From Bacteroidota bacterium (lineage in GTDB: Bacteria; Bacteroidota; Bacteroidia; Flavobacteriales; Flavobacteriaceae), in assembly GCA_018829465.1 (NCBI GenBank), contig JAHJTN010000018.1:1-64000 (forward strand): 64,000 bases of DNA, read 5' to 3'. Both the position numbers and the translations under genes were made by a program. A model generated the notes under the pieces. It was given only the letters and a program-made list of their open reading frames with translations. It was not told the DNA's origin and did no database searches. Below are positions 26,513-35,134 of this stretch, piece after piece (the stretch's first letter is position 1; every line of letters starts with the position of its first letter).

Positions 26513-26905
26513 ATGCAACAGATATATCAAAAGAAAAAGATAGCGCGTACACACCTGCTTTTTGGTATCTTTTGGAGTGTGTTATTGCTTTTGAAATACA
26601 TTTTTGACTCCGAAAATTTATCCTATTTTGATGGGTTTTATCTCTTGGTGGCCATATTATATCTTGCTTTGGCTATTTTCCAAATCAAAATTCCCTACCT
26701 GATTTTGGATAAAGATTTCATCCAAGTAAACGACGTTCTTTCAAAAAAATTACAGGTTTCAGACATCGTCCAAGCTTCCTATTTTGCCGGAACATATACC
26801 TTTAAAACGGCTAATCAAAAATTGAATATCAACAAAGATGTGTTAGAACCAAAAGACTTAGACACACTCAAAGAAACCTATCAAAAAATAAGGAACAGCT
26901 TGTAA
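26513..26905 (+). CDS. Small membrane protein, possibly PH-like
   Basis: Protein of 130 residues not assigned to a family with certainty. Two hydrophobic segments lie at about 14-30 and 40-62, followed by a soluble C-terminal part with alternating short strands (FIQVNDVLSKKLQVSDIVQ, TYTFKTANQKLNI) that resembles a small bacterial PH-like domain. Its ATG directly abuts the purA stop, so it must be translated from the same transcript. It ends 13 bp before the end of the convergent metal permease gene. No function is proposed. Confidence 0.6.
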   Translation: MQQIYQKKKIARTHLLFGIFWSVLLLLKYIFDSENLSYFDGFYLLVAILYLALAIFQIKIPYLILDKDFIQVNDVLSKKLQVSDIVQASYFAGTYTFKTANQKLNINKDVLEPKDLDTLKETYQKIRNSL

Positions 26906-26918
26906 ATGAAACTTTTAA

Positions 26919-28079
26919 TTAACCTCTGAACAAAAAGAATTTTTGTTTCATACTTTCGATACCTTCTGTGTGGTTGTCCATTATATAAGTAATGGCCTGT
27001 TTGGTAAACGCCAATCCTTTATCCGTAAGTGATACCAAACCATTTTCGATACTGATAAAATTGTTTTTCTGAGCCAGTTTTAGCACGGCATTGGCCGTTA
27101 CATCGTGCCAATTGATGTGTTCCCGCAAATGCCTTATGTGTCTTTCTGATGCCAAGTCGTGGTTGTGAATGTGCAGCAAGAAAGTAATGAGCGAAACTTC
27201 CAATTTTTGTTGTTTTTGCTGATACCAAACGGCAATCCAACCCTTTTTGTGTGAAAATAAATATACGCCCAAGAACAACATTCCCAAAATTGTCGTAATC
27301 GAACCGGCAATAGAAGCATCGAGAAAATGTGCCAACCAATAGCCGGCAATTGCGCTGAGTACACCAAAGAACGCTGAGAGAAACAACATTTTCCGAAGGT
27401 CCTTAGTGAGCAAGTATGCTGTAGCAGCGGGTGCAATCATCATAGCGACGACCAAAATGGCGCCAACGGCTTCAAAAGAAACCACAGTCGTCACAGAGGT
27501 AAGCGTCATCAATCCATAGTGAAGCAAAACAGGTGAAAAACCTAATGAAGCAGACAGGCCGGAATCAAAAGTTGATAATTTTAGTTCCTTAAAAAAGAAA
27601 TTTAAAAGTAAAACACTAATAAACAATACAGTACCCACAACCCACATCGATTTGGGACCGACATCTACACCCAACCAAACCAACCTGTCAAACGGTGCAA
27701 AAGCAATTTCACCCAGCAAGACCGCATCTACATCTAAATGTACATCATTGGCACGCAAGGCAATCATAATCACACCGATGCTAAACAAAGCCGGAAATAT
27801 AAGACCTATAGCCGTATCTTCTTTAACCAGACCAGTTTTCTGAGTGTAGGATACCAAAAAAACAGTCAGCACACCGGTGAGCGTGGCCATCACTATGAGT
27901 AGTGGAGCATTCAAATCGTGGGTGATAAAAAATCCCAAAACGATACCCGGCAATATGGCATGGCTGATGGCGTCAGTAATCAAAGCCATTTTTCGCAAAA
28001 CCAAAAATGTACCCGGCAGTGCGCAAGCGGCAGCAACCAATGCTGCAATCAATTGAATTTCTATCTGGGCATTATTCAT
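26919..28079 (-). CDS. Metal ABC transporter permease with C-terminal winged-helix domain (second permease)
   Basis: Integral-membrane subunit of an ABC-3 type manganese/zinc/iron uptake system. With the ATG at 28079 it has 386 residues; an in-frame upstream start at 28118 would extend it into the preceding gene without homology. Residues 1-275 hold about eight to nine membrane segments with the ABC-3 motif ISHAILPGIVLG. Residues about 285-375 are soluble and read as a winged helix (ALKLAQKNNFISIENGLVSLTDKG), similar to the DtxR/MntR DNA-binding part. The start overlaps the end of the first permease by eight bases. It is the last gene of the metal operon. Confidence 0.87.
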   Translation of the reverse strand: MNNAQIEIQLIAALVAAACALPGTFLVLRKMALITDAISHAILPGIVLGFFITHDLNAPLLIVMATLTGVLTVFLVSYTQKTGLVKEDTAIGLIFPALFSIGVIMIALRANDVHLDVDAVLLGEIAFAPFDRLVWLGVDVGPKSMWVVGTVLFISVLLLNFFFKELKLSTFDSGLSASLGFSPVLLHYGLMTLTSVTTVVSFEAVGAILVVAMMIAPAATAYLLTKDLRKMLFLSAFFGVLSAIAGYWLAHFLDASIAGSITTILGMLFLGVYLFSHKKGWIAVWYQQKQQKLEVSLITFLLHIHNHDLASERHIRHLREHINWHDVTANAVLKLAQKNNFISIENGLVSLTDKGLAFTKQAITYIMDNHTEGIESMKQKFFLFRG

Positions 28080-29196
28080 CTTTTCCGAGTTGGTTGTACA
28101 AATTTGACGCTTTCTCAAATCCTTTCTCCGTCAACGACCAAGAATTCTGTCGATAGTTGATGAGTCCCTGTCGCTCCAATTTTTTGAAAATCACGTTTGA
28201 ATAGCCTTTAAAATCGTTGAGCATTCTTTTACCGTGCGGCACCAACACGTTTTCGTGCTTAGACGCAATGCGATACATTAGAGACAAGGCTTTGTTGAGT
28301 TTAATGGCACGACGGCTCTTTCTAAACCTGATTTCACGCATCAATATGCCTCTTTTTGGAGAAAAAATAAAGGAAAAAAGCACGATCACCGATGCCGACA
28401 GCACAATTACCGGACCGGTGGGCATTTGGCTAAATGAAGCACTAAGGGCTGTACCCGAAATACCTGAAAGCGCCCCAAAAAGGGTAGCCAACAACACCAT
28501 TATCCAGAGTTTATTGGTCCATTGCCTAGCGGCAGCAGCCGGTGCCAAAATCAGCGCACTCATCAAAACGACCCCCACGGTTTGCAAACCCATTACGATC
28601 ACAAGAACAATGAGGCTTGTCAAAAAAATATCGATATATTTTGTAGGCAGACCTATGGTTTTGGCATACTCTATATCAAAAAGTAAAATTTTAAATTCTT
28701 TCCAAAACAACAACACAGCAAACAGGCTGATTAAACTCACCCAAAGCATGATTTGTACATCCTGGGCCATCAGCGTAGCAGCCTGGCCAAACAGGTATTT
28801 GTCCAATCCGGCTTGGTTGGCATTGTCCATTTTTTGAATAAAGGTCAGTAGCAAAAGGCCAAAACCAAAAAACAAAGAGAGAATCAAACCCAAGGCAGTA
28901 TCTTGCTTGAGATATGTTCTGGATACGATGCCTTGAATCCAAACAGTGCCTATTATACCACTCACCAAAGCGCCCAACAAAAGCCAGTGGGTGTCTTTTA
29001 CGCCGGCTATCAGAAAGGCAAGGCAAATGCCGGGCAGTGCCGCATGAGAAATGGCATCACCGAGCAAACTTTGTTTTTTTAACACCGCAAAACTACCCAA
29101 AAATCCACACAAACCCCCGAGGATACCTGTTCCTAAGGTGATGATAAGCAAGGTATAATCTGTACTGAGCTGTTGAAAATAATGCTGCAAATTCAT
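28072..29196 (-). CDS. Metal ABC transporter permease with C-terminal winged-helix domain (first permease)
   Basis: ABC-3 family permease of 374 residues, paralogous to the next gene. The N-terminal 275 residues carry eight or nine membrane segments and the typical [13 protein letters not shown] loop. A soluble tail (about 290-374) has a winged-helix look ([25 protein letters not shown]). The two permeases probably pair as a heterodimer with the ATPase encoded just upstream. The ATG overlaps the ATPase stop by four bases (ATGA), showing tight coupling. Whether the tail binds DNA, a metal or a partner is not known. Confidence 0.87.
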   Translation of the reverse strand: MNLQHYFQQLSTDYTLLIITLGTGILGGLCGFLGSFAVLKKQSLLGDAISHAALPGICLAFLIAGVKDTHWLLLGALVSGIIGTVWIQGIVSRTYLKQDTALGLILSLFFGFGLLLLTFIQKMDNANQAGLDKYLFGQAATLMAQDVQIMLWVSLISLFAVLLFWKEFKILLFDIEYAKTIGLPTKYIDIFLTSLIVLVIVMGLQTVGVVLMSALILAPAAAARQWTNKLWIMVLLATLFGALSGISGTALSASFSQMPTGPVIVLSASVIVLFSFIFSPKRGILMREIRFRKSRRAIKLNKALSLMYRIASKHENVLVPHGKRMLNDFKGYSNVIFKKLERQGLINYRQNSWSLTEKGFEKASNLYNQLGKDE

Positions 29197-29939
29197 TTGG
29201 TTTGTAAACTGACTTTATAATTGATTCCGTAAGTTTTAGTCAAATTGTCGTCATTAAAAATATGTTTGACCGGTCCGGTTGCAATCTTTTTGACATTTAA
29301 AAATGTAACCCAATCAAAATATTCGGGAACGGTTTGCAAGTCGTGGTGCACTACCACAACCGTTTTACCTTTGCTGCTGAGTAATTTCAGAATTTTGATG
29401 ATGGCTTTTTCCGTAGTGGCATCAACGCCTTGGAGGGGCTCATCCATAAAGTAGATTTCTGCTTGTTGGACCAAAGCGCGCGCCAAAAAAATGCGCTGTT
29501 GCTGACCGCCGGACAATTCACTAATCTGTCTGTCCCTAAAATCCAACATGCCCATTTGCTCTAAAGCTTCGAGTGCCGCTTTTTTTTCATTCAGTCCGGG
29601 TCTTTTAAACCAACCCAGACTGCCGTAAGTACCCATCAAAACCACATCGAGCGCAGTGGTAGGAAAATCCCAATCCACACTGCCCTTTTGCGGTACGTAA
29701 GCCACTTTTTTTCGCTGCTTAGAAAAGGGTTGGTCGTAGATAAGCACACTTCCCGCCAGTGGTTTTTGAATTCCCAAGATAGATTTAATCAGGGTAGATT
29801 TTCCAGCACCGTTTGGTCCGACAATTGCCATCAAGACACCTTCTGGAATTTCCAAATCAATATCCCACAAAACCGGTTTGTGGTTGTAGGCGACAGTCAA
29901 ATCGTGAATGGCAACCGCTATAGGTGTTTCTAAATTCAT
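29193..29939 (-). CDS. Metal ABC transporter ATP-binding protein
   Basis: Cytosolic ATPase of 248 residues that powers metal uptake through the two permeases. The Walker A motif GPNGAGKST (about 40-48), the Q loop (VPQKGSVDW), the ABC signature LSGGQQQR, Walker B YFMDEP and the switch histidine VHHD are all present. The sequence is close to MntB/TroB/SitB-type ATPases of the ABC-3 manganese/zinc group. It lies about 90 bp after the binding-protein gene and is coupled to the first permease. Confidence 0.93.
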   Translation of the reverse strand: MNLETPIAVAIHDLTVAYNHKPVLWDIDLEIPEGVLMAIVGPNGAGKSTLIKSILGIQKPLAGSVLIYDQPFSKQRKKVAYVPQKGSVDWDFPTTALDVVLMGTYGSLGWFKRPGLNEKKAALEALEQMGMLDFRDRQISELSGGQQQRIFLARALVQQAEIYFMDEPLQGVDATTEKAIIKILKLLSSKGKTVVVVHHDLQTVPEYFDWVTFLNVKKIATGPVKHIFNDDNLTKTYGINYKVSLQTK

Positions 29940-30031
29940 CTATTTATTTTTTAAGCGTTCAAACAATTTTTTACGACTTGACCAAACGCTGAGCGATACA
30001 ATCTGTAGTTTACAAATCTTATGAAAGCCTA

Positions 30032-30946
30032 TCATTTAAGTGCGTTTACGATGGTTTCTACATTGTACAAAAACATGCCCGTATAAGTGCCTTCAGGTGT
30101 ATTAGGACTTCCCAAAGCGTCCGAATACAAGGATCCGCCGATACGCACTTGATGGCCTTTGGCACTGACAGACTCTTGCAGGGCTTCAATAGTGCGTCTG
30201 GGAACCGAACTTTCTACAAAGATAGCTTTGATTTTGTTTGCTATGATAAAATCTGTAAGTTGCTGCACATCTTGCACACTGGCTTCTGTGGCGGTAGAAA
30301 GTCCCTGCAAACCAACCACTTGAAAATCGTAGGCTTTGCCAAAGTAATTGAAAGCGTCGTGGGCGGTTACCAAAATCCGTTTCTCAGGCGCAAGTGTTTC
30401 TATTTTTTTTCGGATTTCAGACTCTAGTGAATCTAAAGCATTGAGATAATTCGTCAAATTTTGCCGGTAAAAAGCTGCGTTTTTGGCATCTGCTTCTATC
30501 AATTTTGCAGCTGTAAAACGGGCAATTTTTTGCCAGTTAGACACATCGAACCAAATATGTGGATCGTAACTGGAAGCAAAATACTCAGAGCCTATCAATG
30601 TCTGCGCTTCTAAGGCATCACTCACAGCAAAAGTGGCTTTGCCTTGGTGGTTCATCTTTTCAAAAACATCCACCAATTTGCCTTCAAGATGCAGACCCCC
30701 ATAAAAAACTAAATCGGCCGAAAAAAGTTTGGTGACATCGCCTTCGCTAGCTTTGTAGAGATGCGGATCTACGCCTACACCCATCAACCCTTGCAAAATG
30801 ACACTGTCTTTTGCTATTTGGTAAATTAAATCTGTTAGTAAGGTTGTTGTGGTGACAACACGAAGTTTTGACTTTGTATCGTCATTTCTTTGATTGCATG
30901 CAATCAGTATCATTAAAATGACTGCAAGCATATATTTTCTGCTCAT
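30032..30946 (-). CDS. Metal-binding lipoprotein of the ABC transporter (TroA/ZnuA family)
   Basis: Substrate-binding protein of 304 residues. A lipoprotein signal ends at C17 (LILIAC). The cluster A-I metal site appears complete: H62 (DPHLY), H130 (DPHIW), H196 (TAHDAF) and D276 (YSDALG). A third-position histidine rather than glutamate is the TroA/ZnuA pattern, so manganese or zinc are both possible. The long histidine-rich loop typical of ZnuA is absent, and the repressor heading the operon is of the DtxR/MntR type, so manganese (or iron) is my preferred reading. Confidence 0.9.
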   Translation of the reverse strand: MSRKYMLAVILMILIACNQRNDDTKSKLRVVTTTTLLTDLIYQIAKDSVILQGLMGVGVDPHLYKASEGDVTKLFSADLVFYGGLHLEGKLVDVFEKMNHQGKATFAVSDALEAQTLIGSEYFASSYDPHIWFDVSNWQKIARFTAAKLIEADAKNAAFYRQNLTNYLNALDSLESEIRKKIETLAPEKRILVTAHDAFNYFGKAYDFQVVGLQGLSTATEASVQDVQQLTDFIIANKIKAIFVESSVPRRTIEALQESVSAKGHQVRIGGSLYSDALGSPNTPEGTYTGMFLYNVETIVNALK

Positions 30947-30998
30947 TGGAATTATTTTTTTATGTTTTTAAATCTTTGAATAAATATTATAACGAAAA

Positions 30999-31781
30999 TT
31001 AGTTAGGCAATCTAAAACTGATGCCTGTGCTTATAAAATAATCCTGTTCAGCCGAAAAACTTGAGCCCGCTGAGAGGTCTAACTGAAAGCTTTTTGACAC
31101 CAGGTAGGTAATTCCCGCGTCCCAAAGATGGTTAGATTCTAAGTTTTCCGGAAAATCTCCATAAATTTCCGCAAAAACACTCCAATTTTTATCCAAACTG
31201 ATGCCCGCCGCAAGTGTATAAAAATAGGCACTCCCTAGGTTGTTGCCATCCCATAAAACACCTAAATTGTATCCTATAGATATGCGCTGCGACAAGGTGT
31301 GGGCAAGCGAAAATCTGATTTCGCCACCCGTATCTTCAGTTTCTAAAGTGCTGCTTGCCGGACCGGGAATAAAGAGTGCGCCCAAAAGTCCGATTTGTGG
31401 CAGCCAACCCGATTCTTGAGCAATTTCTGTTTTAAACCCTAACAGTACTGGTGCCAATCCATTTGACACCTCTGTAGATATATTTTGATTAAATGTTTTG
31501 TTCTGTTGCCAATCCAAACCCAAACGCAATTCCAAATTATATAAAAGGCCGTATCTGTATAAGGTGGTATTATAGGTGAGGCTTTCGGTTTTTGTATTTC
31601 CGGTACTAGATTCTTCAAACATAAAACCGGTTTCTACTTGTAGATAATTTTTGGGCACTACAAAGGGCGCTTCTGTTTGGTCCGGCCGATCGGTGATAAG
31701 AGCATCTAAACTTTTGGTTTGTTGCGCATGCAAGCTAACACTGCAAAACCCAACAAAAGAAATAAAGATATTTTTTCCCAT
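30999..31781 (-). CDS. Outer-membrane beta-barrel protein of the metal operon
   Basis: Exported protein of 260 residues with a signal peptide (1-19, cut after LHA). The motif ITDRPDQTEAPF near the mature N-terminus and the alternating aromatic-rich strands ending in SFRLPN match the transporter family annotated as MetA-pathway-of-phenol-degradation (PF13557-like) barrels. The pathway name is historical and says little about the substrate. Its place between the repressor and the binding-protein gene suggests that it lets metal or metal complexes cross the outer membrane; that is inference. Confidence 0.75.
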   Translation of the reverse strand: MGKNIFISFVGFCSVSLHAQQTKSLDALITDRPDQTEAPFVVPKNYLQVETGFMFEESSTGNTKTESLTYNTTLYRYGLLYNLELRLGLDWQQNKTFNQNISTEVSNGLAPVLLGFKTEIAQESGWLPQIGLLGALFIPGPASSTLETEDTGGEIRFSLAHTLSQRISIGYNLGVLWDGNNLGSAYFYTLAAGISLDKNWSVFAEIYGDFPENLESNHLWDAGITYLVSKSFQLDLSAGSSFSAEQDYFISTGISFRLPN

Positions 31782-31792
31782 TTTTAAAAGAA

Positions 31793-32443
31793 TCAGATAA
31801 CATATATAACATTGGTAAAATCTTGATGCAAGAGCAGCTTGCTTTCATTTGCCAAAATCTGCGTCATTCTAGGGTTTTCGTATTGTTTTTGTACAAAAAT
31901 TTCGGCTCCGCTGAGCAAGCCGTTTTCTGTACAGAAATCGAAGAAGGCTTTGTCGGCACTGACGAGCTTCGAAATGGTGTACGACTGCATTTCGGGAGCT
32001 TCCGACAATACCAACGGTACCTGATGCTTCGGATATTCGCCACCGGCATCAGGAATGGGCTCGCCGTGTGGGTCAAATTTGGGCTGACCCAAATATTGGT
32101 AAATTTTATCTGCTAAAAAATCGGAAGTAGCGTGTTCAAGCAATTCGGCTTCGTGGTGAATTTCGTGGAGCGACATATCAAACAACTTGAAGAGTAAGGC
32201 CTCCCACAAACGGTGTTTCCTAATGACGTTAACCGCCATTTTATTGCCTTTGTCTGTGAGCTCCAATTGCTGGTATTTTTGGTAGTGCAGCAATTCGCGC
32301 TCAGACAGTTTTTTGGCCATGTCGGTAGCCGCAGCGTTAGTAATTCCTAACTTTTTAGCAATATTACCGGGCTTAGTGTCTTGGTCGTAATGCTTCTGAG
32401 ACTGGTAAATGGTTTTGATAAAGTTTTCTATTGCAACTGACAT
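31793..32443 (-). CDS. DtxR/MntR-family metal-dependent repressor
   Basis: Cytosolic repressor of 216 residues. An N-terminal winged helix (about 1-72) contains PGNIAKKLGITNAAATDMAKKL. A dimerisation/metal domain (73-140) contains H77, E81, the HHEAELLEH motif (96-104) and FDPHGEPIP. An FeoA/SH3-like tail (about 145-216) completes the protein. It would bind DNA when loaded with Mn(II) or Fe(II) and repress the uptake operon it heads. A palindrome (32453-32468) lies just upstream of its start, over the predicted transcription start, consistent with autoregulation. Confidence 0.9.
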   Translation of the reverse strand: MSVAIENFIKTIYQSQKHYDQDTKPGNIAKKLGITNAAATDMAKKLSERELLHYQKYQQLELTDKGNKMAVNVIRKHRLWEALLFKLFDMSLHEIHHEAELLEHATSDFLADKIYQYLGQPKFDPHGEPIPDAGGEYPKHQVPLVLSEAPEMQSYTISKLVSADKAFFDFCTENGLLSGAEIFVQKQYENPRMTQILANESKLLLHQDFTNVIYVI

Positions 32444-32452
32444 AAATTAATT

Positions 32453-32468
32453 TTTAAGCATACTTAAA
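32453..32468. promoter_or_regulatory. Candidate operator of the metal operon
   Basis: TTTAAG-CATA-CTTAAA is a perfect inverted repeat ten bases upstream of the repressor ATG. It overlaps the transcription start predicted from the neighbouring -7 element, as expected for a site at which the DtxR/MntR-type repressor would block its own operon. The assignment rests on position and symmetry only. Confidence 0.45.
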
Positions 32469-32474
32469 TTTATG

Positions 32475-32482
32475 CAAATGTA
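32475..32482 (-). promoter_or_regulatory. Candidate -7 promoter element of the metal operon
   Basis: TACATTTG on the minus strand matches TAnnTTTG and would place the transcript start near 32467, inside the palindrome. I found no clear -33 element, so this is moderate support only. Confidence 0.4.
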
Positions 32483-32560
32483 AACTTAATATTTAATTTT
32501 ACATAACCATAATTAAATTTTTTAATAATTTAATCTGCCTTTGCTTATAGGTTATTTTAG

Positions 32561-32671
32561 GTTCAGCGTTCGCGTGAGGGATGGCAGCGGCAGCGCCCCG
32601 TCTTTTGACGGGGACTATAGCGGACAGCCCGACCGCTGTGAAATGGTTTTTAGATTTCACAGCGGTCACGC
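32561..32671 (+). ncRNA. G+C-rich double-hairpin intergenic element
   Basis: Within an A+T-rich gap, GCGTGAGGGATGGCAGCGG is followed by a perfect hairpin CCCCGTC-TTTT-GACGGGG (32596-32613). Then comes TATAGCGGACAGCCCG and a second hairpin with a perfect 14-base stem starting GACCGCTGTG (32631-32667). GCGTG (32572-32576) could close the whole unit by pairing with CACGC (32667-32671). From memory, elements of this layout (GTGAGGGAT-GCAGCGG, hairpin, AGCGGA-AGCCCG, hairpin, ACGCCC) recur between genes in flavobacterial genomes; I cannot confirm a family name. It may be a small RNA, a leader structure or a mobile repeat. The orientation is the one that reads toward the hydrolase-OsmC gene. Confidence 0.5.
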
Positions 32672-32750
32672 CCAAATATTTATAATTGATTTGGATGTTT
32701 TGTGTGTTTTTTTGTTATCTTACGACTGAATACGTTTAGAAAAAAATTTT

Positions 32751-33977
32751 ATGAACACGATTTCTTTTACATTTAAAAACGAGCAGGGTTTAGCGCTGTC
32801 AGCGAAATTGGATTTACCGATTACCAAAAAACCTTTGCAATACGCTATTTTTTCGCATTTTTTTACGGGAAACAAAAATTTTACGGCTGTTAGAAACATT
32901 TCGCGTGCATTGACGCAAAATGGAATTGCGGTAATGCGTTTCGATTTTGCCGGTTTGGGCGATAGCGAAGGCAATTTTGAAGACACCAATTTTTCGACCA
33001 ATGTGGACGACTTGATCAGTGCGGCGCGCTACCTGACTGCGCATTACAAATGTCCGAAGATTATTATAGGGCATTCGTTGGGGGGTGCGGCGGCTGTTTT
33101 TGCGGCTTCTCAAATTGATGCCATAGAGGCTGTGGTGACGATTGGCGCACCGGCAGATCCTGTGCATGTTGGACATTTGTTTGAAAGTTGTATGGAAACC
33201 ATCAATACCAAAGGGCAGGCAAAAGTGGATATAGCCGGACGAAAATTCATCATCAAAAAGCAGTTTTTAGATGATTTGGAAAGCAAAGACATGCCGGCGG
33301 TTTTGAAAGAATTGCGCAAGCCGATTTTGGTTTTTCACTCGCCCCAAGACAAGGTAGTAGAAGTAGCCAATGCAGCTAAAATATACGGACACGCACACCA
33401 CCCGAAGAGTTTTGTTTCGCTTGATGGTGCCGATCATTTGCTCACGCGCAAAGAAGATTCGATGTATGTGGGCGAGGTAGTTTCGAGTTGGGTAAAACGC
33501 TATGTAGATTTCGGCGGAAGTCAGGATTTGGAAACAGACAAACAAGTGGTGGCCCGTATAGGGACTTCGCATTATACTACCGAAGTTGTCGCCCGACAGC
33601 ACAATTGGCTAGCAGACGAACCAAAGGCAGTAAGCGGAGCTGATTTGGGACCTTCGCCATACGAACTTTTGTTATCATCCTTGGGTGCTTGCACGGCTAT
33701 GACGCTGCGTATGTATGCCGATAGAAAAAATTGGGCTTTAGAAGACGTGACCGTACATTTGGAACACGCCAAAGTGCATGCCGAGGATTGCGATGACTGC
33801 CAAAACGAGGCCAAAATAGACAGGTTGACACGCGAAATTGAACTGAAGGGAGATTTGACTGAAGAACAAAAAAACAGGTTGATAGAAATTGCCAATAAAT
33901 GTCCGGTACACAGAACGCTGACCAATAAAATTGACATTGTTACTCAATACAGAGCGCCACGAGAATTGGCGGTGTAG
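32751..33977 (+). CDS. Alpha/beta hydrolase-OsmC fusion protein
   Basis: Cytosolic protein of 408 residues. The first part (about 1-255) is an alpha/beta hydrolase with the nucleophile in GHSLGG (about 107-112) and a late histidine in DGADHLL. The second part (about 265-400) is an OsmC/Ohr peroxiredoxin-like domain with its two reactive cysteines, C314 (LGACTAMT) and C384 (CPVHRTL). OsmC proteins reduce organic hydroperoxides. The fusion, known in several bacteria, suggests handling of an oxidised ester or acyl hydroperoxide, which is inference. Monocistronic, preceded by the double-hairpin element. Confidence 0.93.
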   Translation: MNTISFTFKNEQGLALSAKLDLPITKKPLQYAIFSHFFTGNKNFTAVRNISRALTQNGIAVMRFDFAGLGDSEGNFEDTNFSTNVDDLISAARYLTAHYKCPKIIIGHSLGGAAAVFAASQIDAIEAVVTIGAPADPVHVGHLFESCMETINTKGQAKVDIAGRKFIIKKQFLDDLESKDMPAVLKELRKPILVFHSPQDKVVEVANAAKIYGHAHHPKSFVSLDGADHLLTRKEDSMYVGEVVSSWVKRYVDFGGSQDLETDKQVVARIGTSHYTTEVVARQHNWLADEPKAVSGADLGPSPYELLLSSLGACTAMTLRMYADRKNWALEDVTVHLEHAKVHAEDCDDCQNEAKIDRLTREIELKGDLTEEQKNRLIEIANKCPVHRTLTNKIDIVTQYRAPRELAV

Positions 33978-34010
33978 CATCTGTGATTGCGCTGTTTTTA
34001 TCTTGACAAA

Positions 34011-34043
34011 TTGAGCTTTTCACAGGGCGATTTTGTATCTTTA
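34011..34043 (+). promoter_or_regulatory. Candidate promoter of the nucleoside phosphorylase gene
   Basis: TTG at 34011-34013 is followed by TATCTTTA at 34036-34043, a one-mismatch fit to the -7 consensus with a spacing of 22 bases. The ATG follows about 20 bases later. Confidence 0.35.
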
Positions 34044-34063
34044 CGGTTATTAATTTTTGCATC

Positions 34064-34945
34064 ATGGCCATAGCTCCATCTGAGTTGGTACTCAATCCTG
34101 ACGGTAGTGTGTATCACCTCAACCTGAAACCGGAAAACATAGGCGATTTTATCATTTTTGTTGGCGATCAAAATCGCGTTGCGCGAATTTCAGATTTGTT
34201 TGATTCGATTGAATTTGAAACCCAAAAAAGAGAGTTTAAAACACATACCGGTTACTACAAAGGCAAACGCATTTCGGTGATATCAACCGGAATTGGTCCG
34301 GACAATATAGACATCGTCATGAACGAATTAGACGCTTTGGTCAATATCGATTTAAAGACCCGCCTTCCTAAAGACTCCCACACAAAACTAAAAATCATCA
34401 GAATAGGCACCTCCGGATCTTTGCAGAATGATGTGCCTGTTGACAGTTTTTTGATGAGCACCCACGGCATTGATATGAATGGGCTTATGCATTTCTATCA
34501 AGTGCATCCGAATGATCATCTGGAAGCGATGGAAAATGAATTTGTTGCGCACACCCATTGGCATCCGCAAAAGGCTTATCCTTACATATTTATGGCCGGG
34601 AAAGCTTTGATGGAATTATTTTCGGATACCGAAAACTTACATCGCGGCATTACAGCAACTGCCGGTGGATTTTATGGCCCTCAAGGCAGGGTTCTTAGGC
34701 TCCCCCTATCCGATCCGGATTTAAATGACAAATTGGAAACATTCGCCTATGAAAACCATAAAATAACAAATTACGAAATGGAAACGGCTGCTATTTATGC
34801 GTTTGCCCGTTTGCTCGGTCATGAAGCTTTGTCTATGAATGCCATTATAGCCAATCGTCCTGCAGGAACTTTTAGTGCAGACCCTTACGCTGTAGTTGAC
34901 AATCTCATCTTTTTTACCTTAGAAAACTTGGCCAAAAGCAGGTGA
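34064..34945 (+). CDS. Nucleoside phosphorylase (uridine phosphorylase-like)
   Basis: Cleaves a nucleoside with phosphate to free base and ribose-1-phosphate; a salvage enzyme of the PNP/UDP phosphorylase fold (293 residues). Recognisable landmarks are the GDQNRVARI phosphate loop near residue 31, ISTGIGPDNIDIVMNEL (about 73-89), RIGTSGSLQ (about 109-117) and the NYEMETAAIYAFARLLGH block (about 236-253), where the glutamate contacts the ribose. Substrate preference (uridine against purine) is not certain. It stands alone between the hydrolase-OsmC gene and ppk1. Confidence 0.9.
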   Translation: MAIAPSELVLNPDGSVYHLNLKPENIGDFIIFVGDQNRVARISDLFDSIEFETQKREFKTHTGYYKGKRISVISTGIGPDNIDIVMNELDALVNIDLKTRLPKDSHTKLKIIRIGTSGSLQNDVPVDSFLMSTHGIDMNGLMHFYQVHPNDHLEAMENEFVAHTHWHPQKAYPYIFMAGKALMELFSDTENLHRGITATAGGFYGPQGRVLRLPLSDPDLNDKLETFAYENHKITNYEMETAAIYAFARLLGHEALSMNAIIANRPAGTFSADPYAVVDNLIFFTLENLAKSR

Positions 34946-35134
34946 ATCTAAGTGTCTTTTATCAATTTGGTTACATTCCTCTAAAATAAAAGTGGGAAAC
35001 CTTTGTTATGTTTGCTTCTTTTGTACGAATAAAATACCATAAAAGATTTTATCAATCCGCCGAATAGAATTTACAGGGCATTTATGTGCTAAAAGCAGAC
35101 TAAGCATCAACGCAGAAATAAAAAACAGAACCCG

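Noticed and set aside
32751-33977. Artificial fusion of hydrolase and OsmC
   Set aside because: Both active sites are intact and the same fusion is known in other bacteria.
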